DNA of 64,000 nt from an uncultured Planctomycetota bacterium (GTDB lineage Bacteria > Planctomycetota > Planctomycetia > Pirellulales > Thermoguttaceae): NCBI GenBank assembly GCA_900318195.1, contig ONJR01000144.1, positions 62,001 to 126,000 on the forward strand. The letters run 5' to 3'. The position numbers and the translations under genes are program-made. Below, piece after piece: positions 18,670 through 28,097 of this stretch (positions within the stretch are counted from its first letter, which is position 1; each line of letters starts with the position of its first letter). The notes under the pieces are model-generated. The model saw only the letters and a program-made list of their open reading frames with translations, was not told the DNA's origin and searched no databases.

Positions 18670-19230
18670 ATGGCTACGATGAAGAAATTTGTATGCAAAG
18701 TGTGCGGATACGTACATGAAGGCGACGCCGCGCCGGAAAAATGCCCGCAGTGCGGAGCTCCAGCGTCGAAATTCGAGGAAAAGGTCGACGCGACTGACGC
18801 CTCTTACGCCACCGTTCACTCGATCGGCGACGGCAAGGTCGACGACGACGAAATCATGGCTGGTCTGCGCGCGAACTTCACCGGAGAATGCACCGAAGTC
18901 GGTATGTATCTCGCGATGAGCCGGCAAGCTGAACGTGAAGGCTATCCTGAAATCGCCGACGCTTTCAAGCGCTACGCCTTTGAAGAAGCGGAACACGCCG
19001 CGAAGTTCGCCGAACTCCTCGGCGAAGTCCTTGTTCCCTGCACGAAAACGAACTTGAAAATGCGCGCTGACGCGGAAGCTGGCGCTTGCGCCGGTAAGTT
19101 CGAACTCGCTGTGCGCGCCAAGAAGCTTGGATTTGACGCTATTCACGATACCGTCCACGAAATGGCAAAAGACGAAGCGCGCCATGGCTCCGGTTTCGCT
19201 GGACTGCTCAAGCGTTACTTCGGCGAATAA
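18670..19230 (+). CDS. reverse rubrerythrin (rubredoxin domain first), peroxide reductase
   Basis: 186 residues. A rubredoxin-like [Fe(SCys)4] site at the N-terminus uses Cys9/Cys12 (CKVCG) and Cys25/Cys28 (CPQCG). The ferritin-like diiron four-helix domain follows, with ligand motifs [19 protein letters not shown] and DEARHGSGF. Classical rubrerythrin has these domains in the other order, so this is the 'reverse' type known from clostridia and other anaerobes. Family knowledge: it reduces hydrogen peroxide and oxygen with electrons from NAD(P)H via rubredoxin partners. The PerR-like gene lies 145 bp upstream. AGGA lies 9 nt before the start. A strong terminator follows. Confidence 0.88.
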   Translation: MATMKKFVCKVCGYVHEGDAAPEKCPQCGAPASKFEEKVDATDASYATVHSIGDGKVDDDEIMAGLRANFTGECTEVGMYLAMSRQAEREGYPEIADAFKRYAFEEAEHAAKFAELLGEVLVPCTKTNLKMRADAEAGACAGKFELAVRAKKLGFDAIHDTVHEMAKDEARHGSGFAGLLKRYFGE

Positions 19231-19263
19231 CCTACAGCGTCGTCTTTAAGAAGGTAACAAAAG

Positions 19264-19299
19264 CGCCTCGGTTGTCTTGAACTGCAACCGAGGCGTTTT
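19264..19299 (+). terminator. rho-independent terminator after rubrerythrin
   Basis: An 11-bp perfect stem (19264-19274 with 19285-19295), a 10-nt loop and TTTT (19296-19299) follow the rubrerythrin stop by 33 bp. An AAAA run on the left lets it also work for the opposite strand. Confidence 0.9.
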
Positions 19300-19323
19300 A
19301 GTCGGTATTCACTACGCCTTAGA

Positions 19324-21018
19324 CTAATCTTGTTTCTCTATGCTCGCAGGTTTCCAGCCGTGCGGTAAATAACCGAGGTCTTTGGCGGCGTACACGGCGT
19401 CTGTTGTAATCATGCGTTGCCACGCTTTATTTTGCATAGACCACTTAAAACCACGTTTTTTGAGTTTCGCGCGCACTTCTTCGTCCGGCTTGGAATCAAA
19501 AACGAGTTGTAGACGGTTGAGAGCCTTATTAAATCGTACAACGCCACCCTCAAATTGAACGTCGTCGCCATAATCGGCGTTTTTATTACGTTGTAGCAGA
19601 GTTATTCTCTGCTCGATTCTTCTTATTTCGGCAGAACTGTTGGGTAGATTGAAAAACTGGTACAGTTCCGGACCGTCTCGCGTAACAACATCCTGAAGCG
19701 GACCGTCGTATCCATCCCAAGAGCCGTGCTTGCGGCGATAGGCGTTGGCCGTCTTCATCTGTTCATGTAGTCGTTTGAGCGTAGTAAGCTTCTCCGTTAG
19801 CTTTTCAATTGCATTTTCATCATCTGAACTTATTCCGCCTGTTCCAATAGCCATAATCGTAGAGAGCATATCAGAAATCTTTTCATGCTCCTGCAACAAT
19901 TCGCCAACGCGTCGTACCTTCAGACGATGTCGTTCATGCGGCAAATTAGCGGCGCCAACAATCATCTGCGAAGGACATGACGCTGCGTTGCGATGATATT
20001 TATCGTACCACTGCGCCAAACGACGTTCATAAGTCTCAAGCACAGAATCAATCCGATTATGGAAGGACGGCGCAACTTTATTCTTCTGTTTGTTGGCGGT
20101 CTCACGCGCGGCGTCGACTGCTACGCGATACTCGCGCGTTGCACTATTGGGAACATATTCGCGGAAGGAATTCGCCTGCTGAGCCAATTTGGCGATTTCC
20201 TCGTCAATTTGATAATACCCATCAGGCTTGTCAATCATCTCGTCGTCCGTCTCTTCACTATCCGACTGCCGGTAATCGCTCGTCCCTGAACCGCTCGTCG
20301 CGTTCTCATCAGAAACAGATTCGGTAGTCTGGAGCTCATGCGGCGCTCTACCGTTAGGAGTTTCTTCACTCTTTGTATCCTGTTCGTCGCAGACTTGGAA
20401 CGACGGCGAAAGAATAATCTGACGCAGAAAATCCGTGAGCGCGTCGCAATACTTACCAACCTCATCGACGTCGGCATACCCGTAATCGTCGAGCGCCGCC
20501 GTATACTCGGAAAGAGTAAACGCAGCTTCCTCATTCGACGCTAACGCGTCTATTAAGAGCCTTTTCTTCTTTTCTATATCTGAGCCGAAGGTTGCCGCGC
20601 TCGCAAGATTAAGCGCGTAATTTTTCAAAAGCGGGGCTTTCCGATAAGCGCTTTCGTCCCCCAATTGCGAGGTAATCGAAGCGCGACGTCTCACGTCGTC
20701 CAACGTTCGCCACGACCGCTGAAAATCACGCCGCGCGTAATACTCAAAGACCTGGGTATCGGAGACGCGCCCGTCCAAGCGTCGCAAATAGCGACGTATC
20801 TTCCACCAGAATTCTTCGCGACTTTTCGCGCTTCGCGTACTTTCAAAATCCGAGATTAGCGCGCGAAGCGGCTCCTCGTCGCGATAGCTTACAGCTGGTA
20901 ATTCGCATGTCTTAAGGTAAGAACATGCCGCCGCTAAGCGATTAAGACGGTACTCTTCCGCCGCAGACGACATATCATTGATCGACGGTTCTTGTTCTGA
21001 ATAACTATTCTCTGTCAT
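19324..21018 (-). CDS. hypothetical protein with phage/mobile-element-type C-terminal domain
   Basis: 564 residues from ATG 21018. Longer frames run through a terminator hairpin at 21149-21189, so the internal start is preferred. No signal or membrane segment is seen. The protein is mostly charged and helical with likely coiled-coil stretches. The C-terminus has FDSKPDEEVRAKLKKRGFKWS followed by NKAWQRMITTDAVYAAKDLGY. As I recall, this pattern ends many large phage and conjugative-element proteins, where it is thought to be a small DNA-associated module. A region around residues 330-480 (VGAANLPHERHR, then KLTEKLTTLKRLHEQMK) also resembles such proteins. No other phage genes are near, so it is either domesticated or a remnant. 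Function unknown. Confidence 0.6.
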   Translation of the reverse strand: MTENSYSEQEPSINDMSSAAEEYRLNRLAAACSYLKTCELPAVSYRDEEPLRALISDFESTRSAKSREEFWWKIRRYLRRLDGRVSDTQVFEYYARRDFQRSWRTLDDVRRRASITSQLGDESAYRKAPLLKNYALNLASAATFGSDIEKKKRLLIDALASNEEAAFTLSEYTAALDDYGYADVDEVGKYCDALTDFLRQIILSPSFQVCDEQDTKSEETPNGRAPHELQTTESVSDENATSGSGTSDYRQSDSEETDDEMIDKPDGYYQIDEEIAKLAQQANSFREYVPNSATREYRVAVDAARETANKQKNKVAPSFHNRIDSVLETYERRLAQWYDKYHRNAASCPSQMIVGAANLPHERHRLKVRRVGELLQEHEKISDMLSTIMAIGTGGISSDDENAIEKLTEKLTTLKRLHEQMKTANAYRRKHGSWDGYDGPLQDVVTRDGPELYQFFNLPNSSAEIRRIEQRITLLQRNKNADYGDDVQFEGGVVRFNKALNRLQLVFDSKPDEEVRAKLKKRGFKWSMQNKAWQRMITTDAVYAAKDLGYLPHGWKPASIEKQD

Positions 21019-21148
21019 TATATCGGCTCTCATCATTGCTACCAAAGAGACCGCGTAACACACACGCAGAAAACGCTCGCGCTGAGCTATTCCACCAATG
21101 GACTCCAGTTTAGCGTAGCGTATGCTCAAGGTCAAGCGCCAAACACAA

Positions 21149-21189
21149 AGAAACCGGACCGCGTCTCCCAACGTCGCGATCCGGTTTCT
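21149..21189 (-). terminator. terminator downstream of the DUF11 lipoprotein gene
   Basis: Ten-base arms AGAAACCGGA (21149-21158) and TCCGGTTTCT (21180-21189) pair perfectly, and an inner CGCG/CGCG pair extends the stem. On the minus strand a T-rich stretch (TTTCTTTG) follows. It ends the transcript of the gene whose stop is at 21229. Confidence 0.75.
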
Positions 21190-21228
21190 AAAAAACGCAT
21201 ACGCGTTGCAGCGCAGTTGCGCTACGGC

Positions 21229-23442
21229 TTACTGAACCTTGCAGATGAAGCGCACAACGCCAAATTCTTTCGGCATGAGCGGCTTTTCAATTTCCCAGCG
21301 CAGCACGAGCGAACCTGTTTCGCTCAAATCGGCAAGGAAGTCCGCTTGCACGGAAGACTGCGCCGTGCCCTCGACGTAACGAAGACGCGCAGAAAGATTG
21401 TCGAGTATCGTTACGTTACCGATCGGTTCATCCCCGATATTCTCGAATCGAAGCGTGAACTCAACGAATTCGCCTGGGCGCGCCGCGTCCTTATTCGCAA
21501 TCTTAATAATACGCAATTTCGACGTCTTCGTATCGTCCTTTATATGATAGATCGTCGCAGCGCCTTCAACGTACGCGTTAGAAAAAGCGTTGATCAAATC
21601 GGCTGCCACGGCGACGCCCTGCTCGCCGCTCCAACCCTGTGCCGCCAGGGCGCCGTCGAGCATGAGAGTAGAATCGTTCGCGCTCAAATCGCTCACGGTA
21701 TCGGACGTCAACATTGCGGCAAGACGAAGCTGTGCGGAACCCTCGATCGGAATATCGCGACCGCTTGCAATCGTCGTGCCGACCGCCGCTTCTGCTCCCT
21801 CAGCAGATTGCGATCCGGTCGCGCCAAGCGCCTTGGTCGCCTGCTCGCGCACGTCCACCTGCGCTACGTCGTCGCGCTGCATCGCAGTAACAGACAAATT
21901 CGCGCTACCGACGGAAGCGCTGTGCGCGCCTTCCAACGCTGCAAGCGCTTGGCGCGCCGCGCCGAACCGCGGACTATAGATGAATACGCGATTTGTCGGC
22001 TCGCTTAGAATTCGCCCGTCGACGGCGTCAAAGTGAGCGACCGCGTCTTCGGGATCAAGATTCTCAATAGACCAGTCTTGTCTTGAATGGAATTCCCCTT
22101 TTGAATCGCCGCCGCCAACGACGTACTCGTCGAGTTTATCGCGGGGTGCGTCCGAGTCGCTAGGAGCCGAGGGGTTTGCAACAGGTCGCTTGACGTCGGC
22201 GTACGGAGACGCGATCGAAGGATCGATCTTTAACGGCAGCTGTACGCCGCCGATCCTCTCGCCGGATTCAGCGCTCGCTTCTGCGCCGTCTTCGACCACG
22301 TTGGGCGCGACCGCTTCAGGCGCGACTGCTTTAACGTTGACGTTCTCAGAGCTAATTTCGACTACTGGCACAAAATCCTGCTGAGCATTTGACTCGTTGT
22401 CTTTTCCGTCCGAAGCGACGCTCGCTCCGATTTCGGCTTCCTCAGAGTCGTCAAAGATAGACTCGTCATCGTCGAAAGCGGCAAAGGCGTCGTCCTCATT
22501 TGGCTCCTGACCTCGGACAATCCATTCTGCGGAATCGAATAAGTTCCAAGCCGCGCTTGTCGCGTGCGTCGGATAGGCGTTTGTCGGCGTACCTGGGAGT
22601 TGCGGTCCCACCGTTGGAGTTGACGTCGGTGGAGTAACTACGGTTGGCGAGGATTGCGGCAACTCGTGAGACTGCGGTTGCGCAACGCCAGCGGCGTTAC
22701 TAGAAACAGCGGTGTTCGTCTGAACAGCCTGATTGTTTGTAGCTTGAGCAACGTATTGGGGTTGCACAGGAACTGACGACGCTTGAGCGTACATATTGCC
22801 AACAGCGACGCCAGGCGTCACTTGCGACGAAATCGGGAAGTTTGTCGAGGACGGCGCGTTATAATTCGACGCATTTTGCGAGAAGTACGAGTTGACGGCT
22901 GCAGGATTGGCATAAGGCGTTGTTTCAGGCGTAGCGGGAGGCGCGGGCGGAACGCTTGGCGCTGTTGGAGCAGTTCCCGGGATATACGGTGTGCCATAAG
23001 CCGGTTGCATTTGCGCGGAAACAGGCGGAGTTGCTTTACCGGGCATGGCTCGGTTTTGCGCCATTTTTCTTTGCGCGGCCTCCGTTCGTATTTCTTCCAG
23101 AGTTTTGGCGCCCGGAGGCATAGCGCGCCAATGCTCGGGCAAAGTCAAGGAGCCGTCATGTTTGCTAATCGTGGGCACGCCGCCCATACTTTCTTTTTCC
23201 CAGCTACCAGAGTAGACGTCGCGATAGTACGCCTCTTCCTCGGGCGTTTTCGGATCGTATTTAGAGTAAGGGTCAGGAGTTGATCTTCTGGACGCCAATT
23301 CCGATTCGGTCGTTTTGCATGAGCAGAAGACTGCCGGCGCAATTAACGCGAAGGCAATCGCAACTCGCATAAGCGGTCGTTCTTTCAGGTCAAGAAGAGC
23401 GCGACCAAGGGCGGAATTCGAAGTTGTGTTGGGAGACTTCAT
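21229..23442 (-). CDS. DUF11-domain cell-surface lipoprotein with long disordered middle
   Basis: About 737 residues from ATG 23442, which has AAGG upstream; a further ATG at 23553 has none. A hydrophobic segment (MRVAIAFALIAPAVF) ends at CSCKTT, a lipobox-like site. Residues about 150-330 are rich in Pro, Thr, Ser, Gln and Asn and likely disordered; an acidic stretch (FDDDESIFDDSEEAE) follows. The C-terminus (last about 80 residues, from RPGEFVEFTLRFENIGDEPIG) is a DUF11 immunoglobulin-like repeat, as in chlamydial OmcB and planctomycete surface proteins. It probably sits in the cell envelope. It has its own terminator. Confidence 0.7.
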   Translation of the reverse strand: MKSPNTTSNSALGRALLDLKERPLMRVAIAFALIAPAVFCSCKTTESELASRRSTPDPYSKYDPKTPEEEAYYRDVYSGSWEKESMGGVPTISKHDGSLTLPEHWRAMPPGAKTLEEIRTEAAQRKMAQNRAMPGKATPPVSAQMQPAYGTPYIPGTAPTAPSVPPAPPATPETTPYANPAAVNSYFSQNASNYNAPSSTNFPISSQVTPGVAVGNMYAQASSVPVQPQYVAQATNNQAVQTNTAVSSNAAGVAQPQSHELPQSSPTVVTPPTSTPTVGPQLPGTPTNAYPTHATSAAWNLFDSAEWIVRGQEPNEDDAFAAFDDDESIFDDSEEAEIGASVASDGKDNESNAQQDFVPVVEISSENVNVKAVAPEAVAPNVVEDGAEASAESGERIGGVQLPLKIDPSIASPYADVKRPVANPSAPSDSDAPRDKLDEYVVGGGDSKGEFHSRQDWSIENLDPEDAVAHFDAVDGRILSEPTNRVFIYSPRFGAARQALAALEGAHSASVGSANLSVTAMQRDDVAQVDVREQATKALGATGSQSAEGAEAAVGTTIASGRDIPIEGSAQLRLAAMLTSDTVSDLSANDSTLMLDGALAAQGWSGEQGVAVAADLINAFSNAYVEGAATIYHIKDDTKTSKLRIIKIANKDAARPGEFVEFTLRFENIGDEPIGNVTILDNLSARLRYVEGTAQSSVQADFLADLSETGSLVLRWEIEKPLMPKEFGVVRFICKVQ

Positions 23443-23781
23443 TTGAAAACCTTTCACTGACGCGCGCGCGTCAAATAATCGGAGCGTTGCGTTATGTGCG
23501 AACGCGTTTACCAAGGTTGACTGACAGGCCGACGCCTTGTATGTTTTTTTCATGCGAGCGTGGCTCTGCGACTCGCCGCCTCAATGACTCGAGGCGCCAA
23601 AGACGCTATCGTCTTTATCGACCAAAATCGGTTGCGCCTTTACTTATTCTCGTTAATTCCAACAGAATCAGAAAAGTTTTACTATTTTAAAATCGCATTG
23701 CTAGGTTCCCATGAAACACTACAGTATAATTGTGTCGGTTAAAGCGGAAAATGATTTCGCGGGCAATATAAACCGAGAAAA

Positions 23782-24417
23782 TTAGCACGCTCCTATTTTG
23801 ACGAGCCCCATATACACGAACCGAAACGCAACGACGAGTAAAAAAACGCCAAGCGCGCGATTAATTCTAACCAGCCATTTGACGTTGAAAACTTCTTTGA
23901 GTTTGGCAACAAGGCAGGCTGTTGATAAATTGAAAAAGCAAATCGAAATGAAGAAAGACGCCAAATACACTGCGGCGACGCCAAGACCGTGATCACTGTA
24001 AAAACTGGAAATCTGAAGCGCGTTGATAGAGAATGAAAAGATCCATAGATTAGGATTCAAGACATTAGTCGCCCAGATCGTCCAAAAGGAAGAGCGAGGC
24101 TTCGTCTGAAAATCAAAGTCGCTCGCCGTCGTTTTGAATTGAAGCCAAGCAAAACGCATGAGAAGCGTAGCGCCGAAGAACGCTATGACGGCAAGCGCTG
24201 CGTCAGGAATATTCGACACGAGAAAAAGCGCAACTACGAGCGCTATCGGATCAGAGCATGGCGAGATTACAGCGGCGCGCCAACTTGATTTGACGCCGTG
24301 CGAAAGCGTCTCCGAGATAATAATTGTCTGCAACGGACCGGGCGAGACGGAACCCTGGAAGCCAAACCCAGCTCCCAACAAACCTGCGGCAACGTACGCC
24401 GACGTTAATGTCGCCAT
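23782..24417 (-). CDS. LysE/RhtB-family amino-acid exporter
   Basis: 211 residues, the normal size for the family, with about six membrane segments. The N-terminal signature GSVSPGPLQTIIISETLSHG (residues 22-41) matches the family SPGP motif. GAGFGFQG precedes it and the ISPCSDP stretch follows. Family members export basic or small neutral amino acids. The substrate cannot be assigned. AGGAG lies 9 nt before the start. Flanking genes are unrelated. Confidence 0.85.
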   Translation of the reverse strand: MATLTSAYVAAGLLGAGFGFQGSVSPGPLQTIIISETLSHGVKSSWRAAVISPCSDPIALVVALFLVSNIPDAALAVIAFFGATLLMRFAWLQFKTTASDFDFQTKPRSSFWTIWATNVLNPNLWIFSFSINALQISSFYSDHGLGVAAVYLASFFISICFFNLSTACLVAKLKEVFNVKWLVRINRALGVFLLVVAFRFVYMGLVKIGAC

Positions 24418-24635
24418 GGCTAGTTACTCCTCTAATATAATAGAACCGACGGCAAACTTAGAGCTAGATTATAGTCCAAGTCGTCAAAATAAAAGGGGGC
24501 GGTATGTAAACAAGCGCCGCAAGAAGACCGACGAGGACGTTGTTATCTCGACGTTGGTATATAAAATAGGAGCAAAGTCGTTGTGCGCATTGGGCGCAAG
24601 ATTGTCGATTCAACGTGAATAAATAGGAGATTTTT

Positions 24636-27077
24636 ATGACATTGAGATCAACAGGAGTACGCCTCGCGAGTAATCATAATTTTCTCGCTACTTTAAACTT
24701 TATATGCGTCCTGACGCTATGTGTCCACGCAGTCCATGCCCAAAATAGCGCCGAAGCTAACTGGACTCTACCCGATTCTCCTCCAGCTTGGGCGCGCAAC
24801 TCCGAGGGATTTTCTGCCACGACTCAAACCGATCCCTCTACGGGAATCAGCGTAACCCACATCGTCCATAGCGCTCCAACAGACTGGGCTACGCGCATAC
24901 CTGAACGCATTAACGTCCAACCAGGCGAAGTCTATTGTTTGTCGTGGAAGATCAAAAACGCGGGAGTTTCTTCGTGTGAGACGGGCGTGATCCTATATGA
25001 CGCGCAGGGACAGGCGCTCGATTGGTCCTTCGGCGGCTCGGAAATCTTTTCGAGCGACGAGTGGCAAAGAGGTGAAAATTCATTCATCACGCCTCGCGGA
25101 GTTGCACAGATTGAAGCGCGAGTAATTGGTTCTGGACAAACCGACGTCTATATTGAATCTTTCTCTCTCCACCGAGAACGCACCCTAGCGCTCGAAACGT
25201 CCAAAGACGTTTCAATCCTTGAAAATCAAACTGTACGAGTCTCATTCAATTGCCAAGACGCGTCTTTTTCCGTCGAAGATAAAAGAACACAGCGCGTCTG
25301 GCGCCAGCCGACCGGTTTTTCTAGTCAATTCGTAACAAAGGTTGACAAAGAATCGGACGCCATCGTCGTTTCACTCCTAGACGGACAAACGCTCTTCACC
25401 TATCAAGCAAAACTGGAGCTCGACGCAGACAAACCGGAAATACTCGTTACTCTCTCCGCTACCCCTGACGCGCAACAACGCTACGAGATAACCTACCCGC
25501 TACCGTTCGCCACTCGTCCAACCGACCGTTTAATCTTACCGGTAAACGAAGGAATTTCCTTCCCTGTTACCGAGGACGCTGCGCAACTTGGCGTCATTCA
25601 CACCTTCGGAGGGCATGGGCTCTGTATGTCTTTTTGGGGCGTTGTCGCCGACGTAGTCGAATCTGAACGTTCGGACGGCTATCTTGCAATAATCGAAACG
25701 CCGGACGATTCTGACGTCGACGTCCGTAAGCGCGAATCTGCCGAGGTAGGCGCCGTTTCGACCCTATCTGTTGCTAGTCGCTGGCATGGCGCTATGAAAA
25801 AATTCGGTTACGATCGCAAAATCCGATTCGTCTTTTTCGATCGGGGCGGATACGTCGCTCAGTGCAAGCGGTACCGAGAATTTGCGAAATCCGTTGGTCG
25901 ACTCATCACGTTCCAAGAGAAGGCGGCGCAAAATCACAAATTGGCAGATGGACTACAAAAACTGCTCGGAGCCGCCAATATTTGGTGCTGGGACGGTAAG
26001 AATGTTCAGACAGTCGAGAAACTCAAGAGCTTGGGAATCGATCGTATCTTATGGAGCGCGGGAGGTTCGGCAGAAGAGCTTGACGTTATGAACAAAATGA
26101 AAAACGTTCTGACAAGTCGTTACGATATCTACCAGGACGTTATGAATCCCGATCGATACAGCGAAGTATCCTGGGTGCATTCTGATTGGACGCCAGAAGC
26201 CTGGCCACAAGATCTCGTTTGGGACTCGCCTGACGGACACTGGACGCGCGGCTGGTCAGTCGACGCCAAAGATCCTACTCAGCCCCGAATACCTTGCGGC
26301 GTTCTATGCGACTCACGCGCAATTCCATACGCGGAAAAGCGCATTAGTCAGGAGCTAAAAGAGAAAGACTATCGCGCGAGATTCCTTGACACGACAGTCG
26401 CGTCCCCTTGGAGAGAATGCTGGAATCCCGATCATGTTATGACGAGGTCTCAGTGTAAAGACGAGCGAATGAAACTCCTGAAACTCCTTCACTCTTTCGG
26501 ACTCGTATGCGGTAGCGAAACGGGAATCGACGTCTCCGCGCCCTATTGCGATTTCTTTGAAGGAATGATGAGTCTTGGTCCCTACCGATGTCCCGAATCG
26601 GGGCGCTACCTTACAAAGATCTGGGACGAAACGCCGGAGCTTGTTCAGAAATACCAATTGGGTGAATCATACCGCTTACCGCTCTTTGAACTCGTGTATC
26701 ATGATTGCGTCGTCTCGTATTGGTATTGGGGCGATCACAATAACAAATTTCCCGAGTTCTGGTCAAAACGCGACCTCTTCAACGCACTGTACGGCACGCC
26801 GCCCATGTACTGTTTCACGCAAGAATTCCTCGCCGAGAACGAACAACGTTTCGCCGAGAGTTATGCGGTTGCCTCAAAAGTTGCCTACGCCGCGCAATTT
26901 TCCGAAATGACAGATCACCGAATTCTTACTAATGACCGGAAGGTCCAAATGTCGTCTTTCGCCAACGGGATCGACGTCGTCGTCAATTTCGGCGACGAAA
27001 ACTACGAGCTTGCACCCGGGGTGAGTGTTGCGCCCAAATCGCTTTTCATGACGACAAGCGACGCGTCCACGAAATAA
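24636..27077 (+). CDS. secreted GH101/GH129-like putative glycoside hydrolase
   Basis: 813 residues with a signal peptide (hydrophobic core FICVLTLCVHAVHAQ). A carbohydrate-binding jelly-roll (about 40-180) comes first. A beta-sandwich (about 190-370) and an (alpha/beta) barrel follow, with ILWSAGGSAEELD, YDIYQDVMNPD and RARFLDTTVASPW on likely barrel strands, and HSFGLVCGSETGIDVSAPYCDFFEG. This arrangement recalls GH101/GH129-type glycosidases. Asp in RFLDTT and Glu in GSETG are possible catalytic acids, but this was not verified. AGGAGA lies just upstream of the start. Substrate unknown. Confidence 0.5.
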   Translation: MTLRSTGVRLASNHNFLATLNFICVLTLCVHAVHAQNSAEANWTLPDSPPAWARNSEGFSATTQTDPSTGISVTHIVHSAPTDWATRIPERINVQPGEVYCLSWKIKNAGVSSCETGVILYDAQGQALDWSFGGSEIFSSDEWQRGENSFITPRGVAQIEARVIGSGQTDVYIESFSLHRERTLALETSKDVSILENQTVRVSFNCQDASFSVEDKRTQRVWRQPTGFSSQFVTKVDKESDAIVVSLLDGQTLFTYQAKLELDADKPEILVTLSATPDAQQRYEITYPLPFATRPTDRLILPVNEGISFPVTEDAAQLGVIHTFGGHGLCMSFWGVVADVVESERSDGYLAIIETPDDSDVDVRKRESAEVGAVSTLSVASRWHGAMKKFGYDRKIRFVFFDRGGYVAQCKRYREFAKSVGRLITFQEKAAQNHKLADGLQKLLGAANIWCWDGKNVQTVEKLKSLGIDRILWSAGGSAEELDVMNKMKNVLTSRYDIYQDVMNPDRYSEVSWVHSDWTPEAWPQDLVWDSPDGHWTRGWSVDAKDPTQPRIPCGVLCDSRAIPYAEKRISQELKEKDYRARFLDTTVASPWRECWNPDHVMTRSQCKDERMKLLKLLHSFGLVCGSETGIDVSAPYCDFFEGMMSLGPYRCPESGRYLTKIWDETPELVQKYQLGESYRLPLFELVYHDCVVSYWYWGDHNNKFPEFWSKRDLFNALYGTPPMYCFTQEFLAENEQRFAESYAVASKVAYAAQFSEMTDHRILTNDRKVQMSSFANGIDVVVNFGDENYELAPGVSVAPKSLFMTTSDASTK

Positions 27078-27089
27078 TGTCGCGTTACT

Positions 27090-27734
27090 TTAGCGAAGTT
27101 TAAACTTTGTGCGCGTAAGCCCGAGGTCAAGCGCCTTATAGAAATAGCGCGCGACAATGGACGCATAAGGCGACCATTTTTTCGCGCGCTTTCTGATCGA
27201 GGTGAGGGAAACGTCCGTCGTGTTGTAGAGCCAACGATAGACCTCTAGAAAACACCGGTCATAAGCGGAAAGAACGTCTTGTCGATCGAGCACGAAAATA
27301 AGGTACATCGTCGCGGTCCATGCTCCTATACCGCGTATTGAGGTCAAGTCTTTGAAGACGTCCTCGTCGGACTTCTTACGCAGTTCGTCGAAATCGAGCG
27401 TATGCGTCTGCAACGCAGCGTTGAGCTCGCGAATATACGTTATTTTCGGTCGTGAAAATCCTACCTGCTGAAGGTCTCGATCCGTTAATTCTGTCATTGC
27501 CGTCAAGGAAACGCGACCTTCACACGCTGTCTGCAACCGCTCAAAAATACTGCGCGCCGCTCGTTCCGAAATCATCTGACCTATGATAGACCCAACAAGG
27601 AACTCGTATTCGTTCTCGTAAATCTCATAAGTAAACGCGCCCACCGCCTCAATAACGCGAGCGACACGCGCGTCTTTCTTACGAAGATGAATGATTGCAG
27701 GCGAATCCTCGTTCAAGGTTACAAATTGTGCCAT
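27090..27734 (-). CDS. DNA-3-methyladenine glycosylase, AlkA-type (HhH-GPD)
   Basis: 214 residues. The helix-hairpin-helix LTSIRGIGAWTATMYLIF (about 122-139) and the catalytic Asp in SAYDRCFLEV follow the HhH-GPD pattern of AlkA. Family knowledge: it removes alkylated bases from DNA to start base-excision repair. The N-terminal TATA-like domain of E. coli AlkA is absent, as in many short members. It converges with the GH101-like gene 12 bp away. Confidence 0.82.
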   Translation of the reverse strand: MAQFVTLNEDSPAIIHLRKKDARVARVIEAVGAFTYEIYENEYEFLVGSIIGQMISERAARSIFERLQTACEGRVSLTAMTELTDRDLQQVGFSRPKITYIRELNAALQTHTLDFDELRKKSDEDVFKDLTSIRGIGAWTATMYLIFVLDRQDVLSAYDRCFLEVYRWLYNTTDVSLTSIRKRAKKWSPYASIVARYFYKALDLGLTRTKFKLR

Positions 27735-28097
27735 AATCGCAACGTCCTATGCTACCGCGAGCGCGTTAAGGGGATGGTTACAACGTCGTCCACTAGTAAG
27801 AATTCGACGCGACCCAATCTGAAAGTCCTTGCGTCTTGATTCATCAGCTAAGTCCGACATTGACGATAATGAAAATATACATTGACTCGCCAACACGTCA
27901 ATAGAAACGTGCGATCAGCGGCTCAAATGCGTCTTAGTCCGCAACGTTTAGCGTGCCGAGTGAAAGCATTGAAAGAAAGGTGTGACGCCAGCGCCGCATT
28001 TAGCCTAACATTTCGCAAAATCTGTTACTCGTCCTATTCGTACGTTCCCGTGCCTAGCGCTGTTACCTTTCCATGAATCTATTATGGGAATACTAAT
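27735..28097. other. intergenic region between alkA-like and hydE
   Basis: A divergent 363-bp gap. I see no convincing gene, tRNA or strong hairpin. TTGACG occurs at about 27860, with TATACA 10 nt after it, which is too close for a normal promoter. No good Shine-Dalgarno precedes hydE. Confidence 0.5.

Noticed and set aside
21217-22008. 263-codon plus-strand frame
   Set aside because: It overlaps the DUF11 lipoprotein antisense and is Arg/Cys-rich as expected of a shadow frame.
27882-28076. 64-codon plus-strand frame in the alkA-hydE gap
   Set aside because: It begins with TTG, has no ribosome site and no recognisable sequence.
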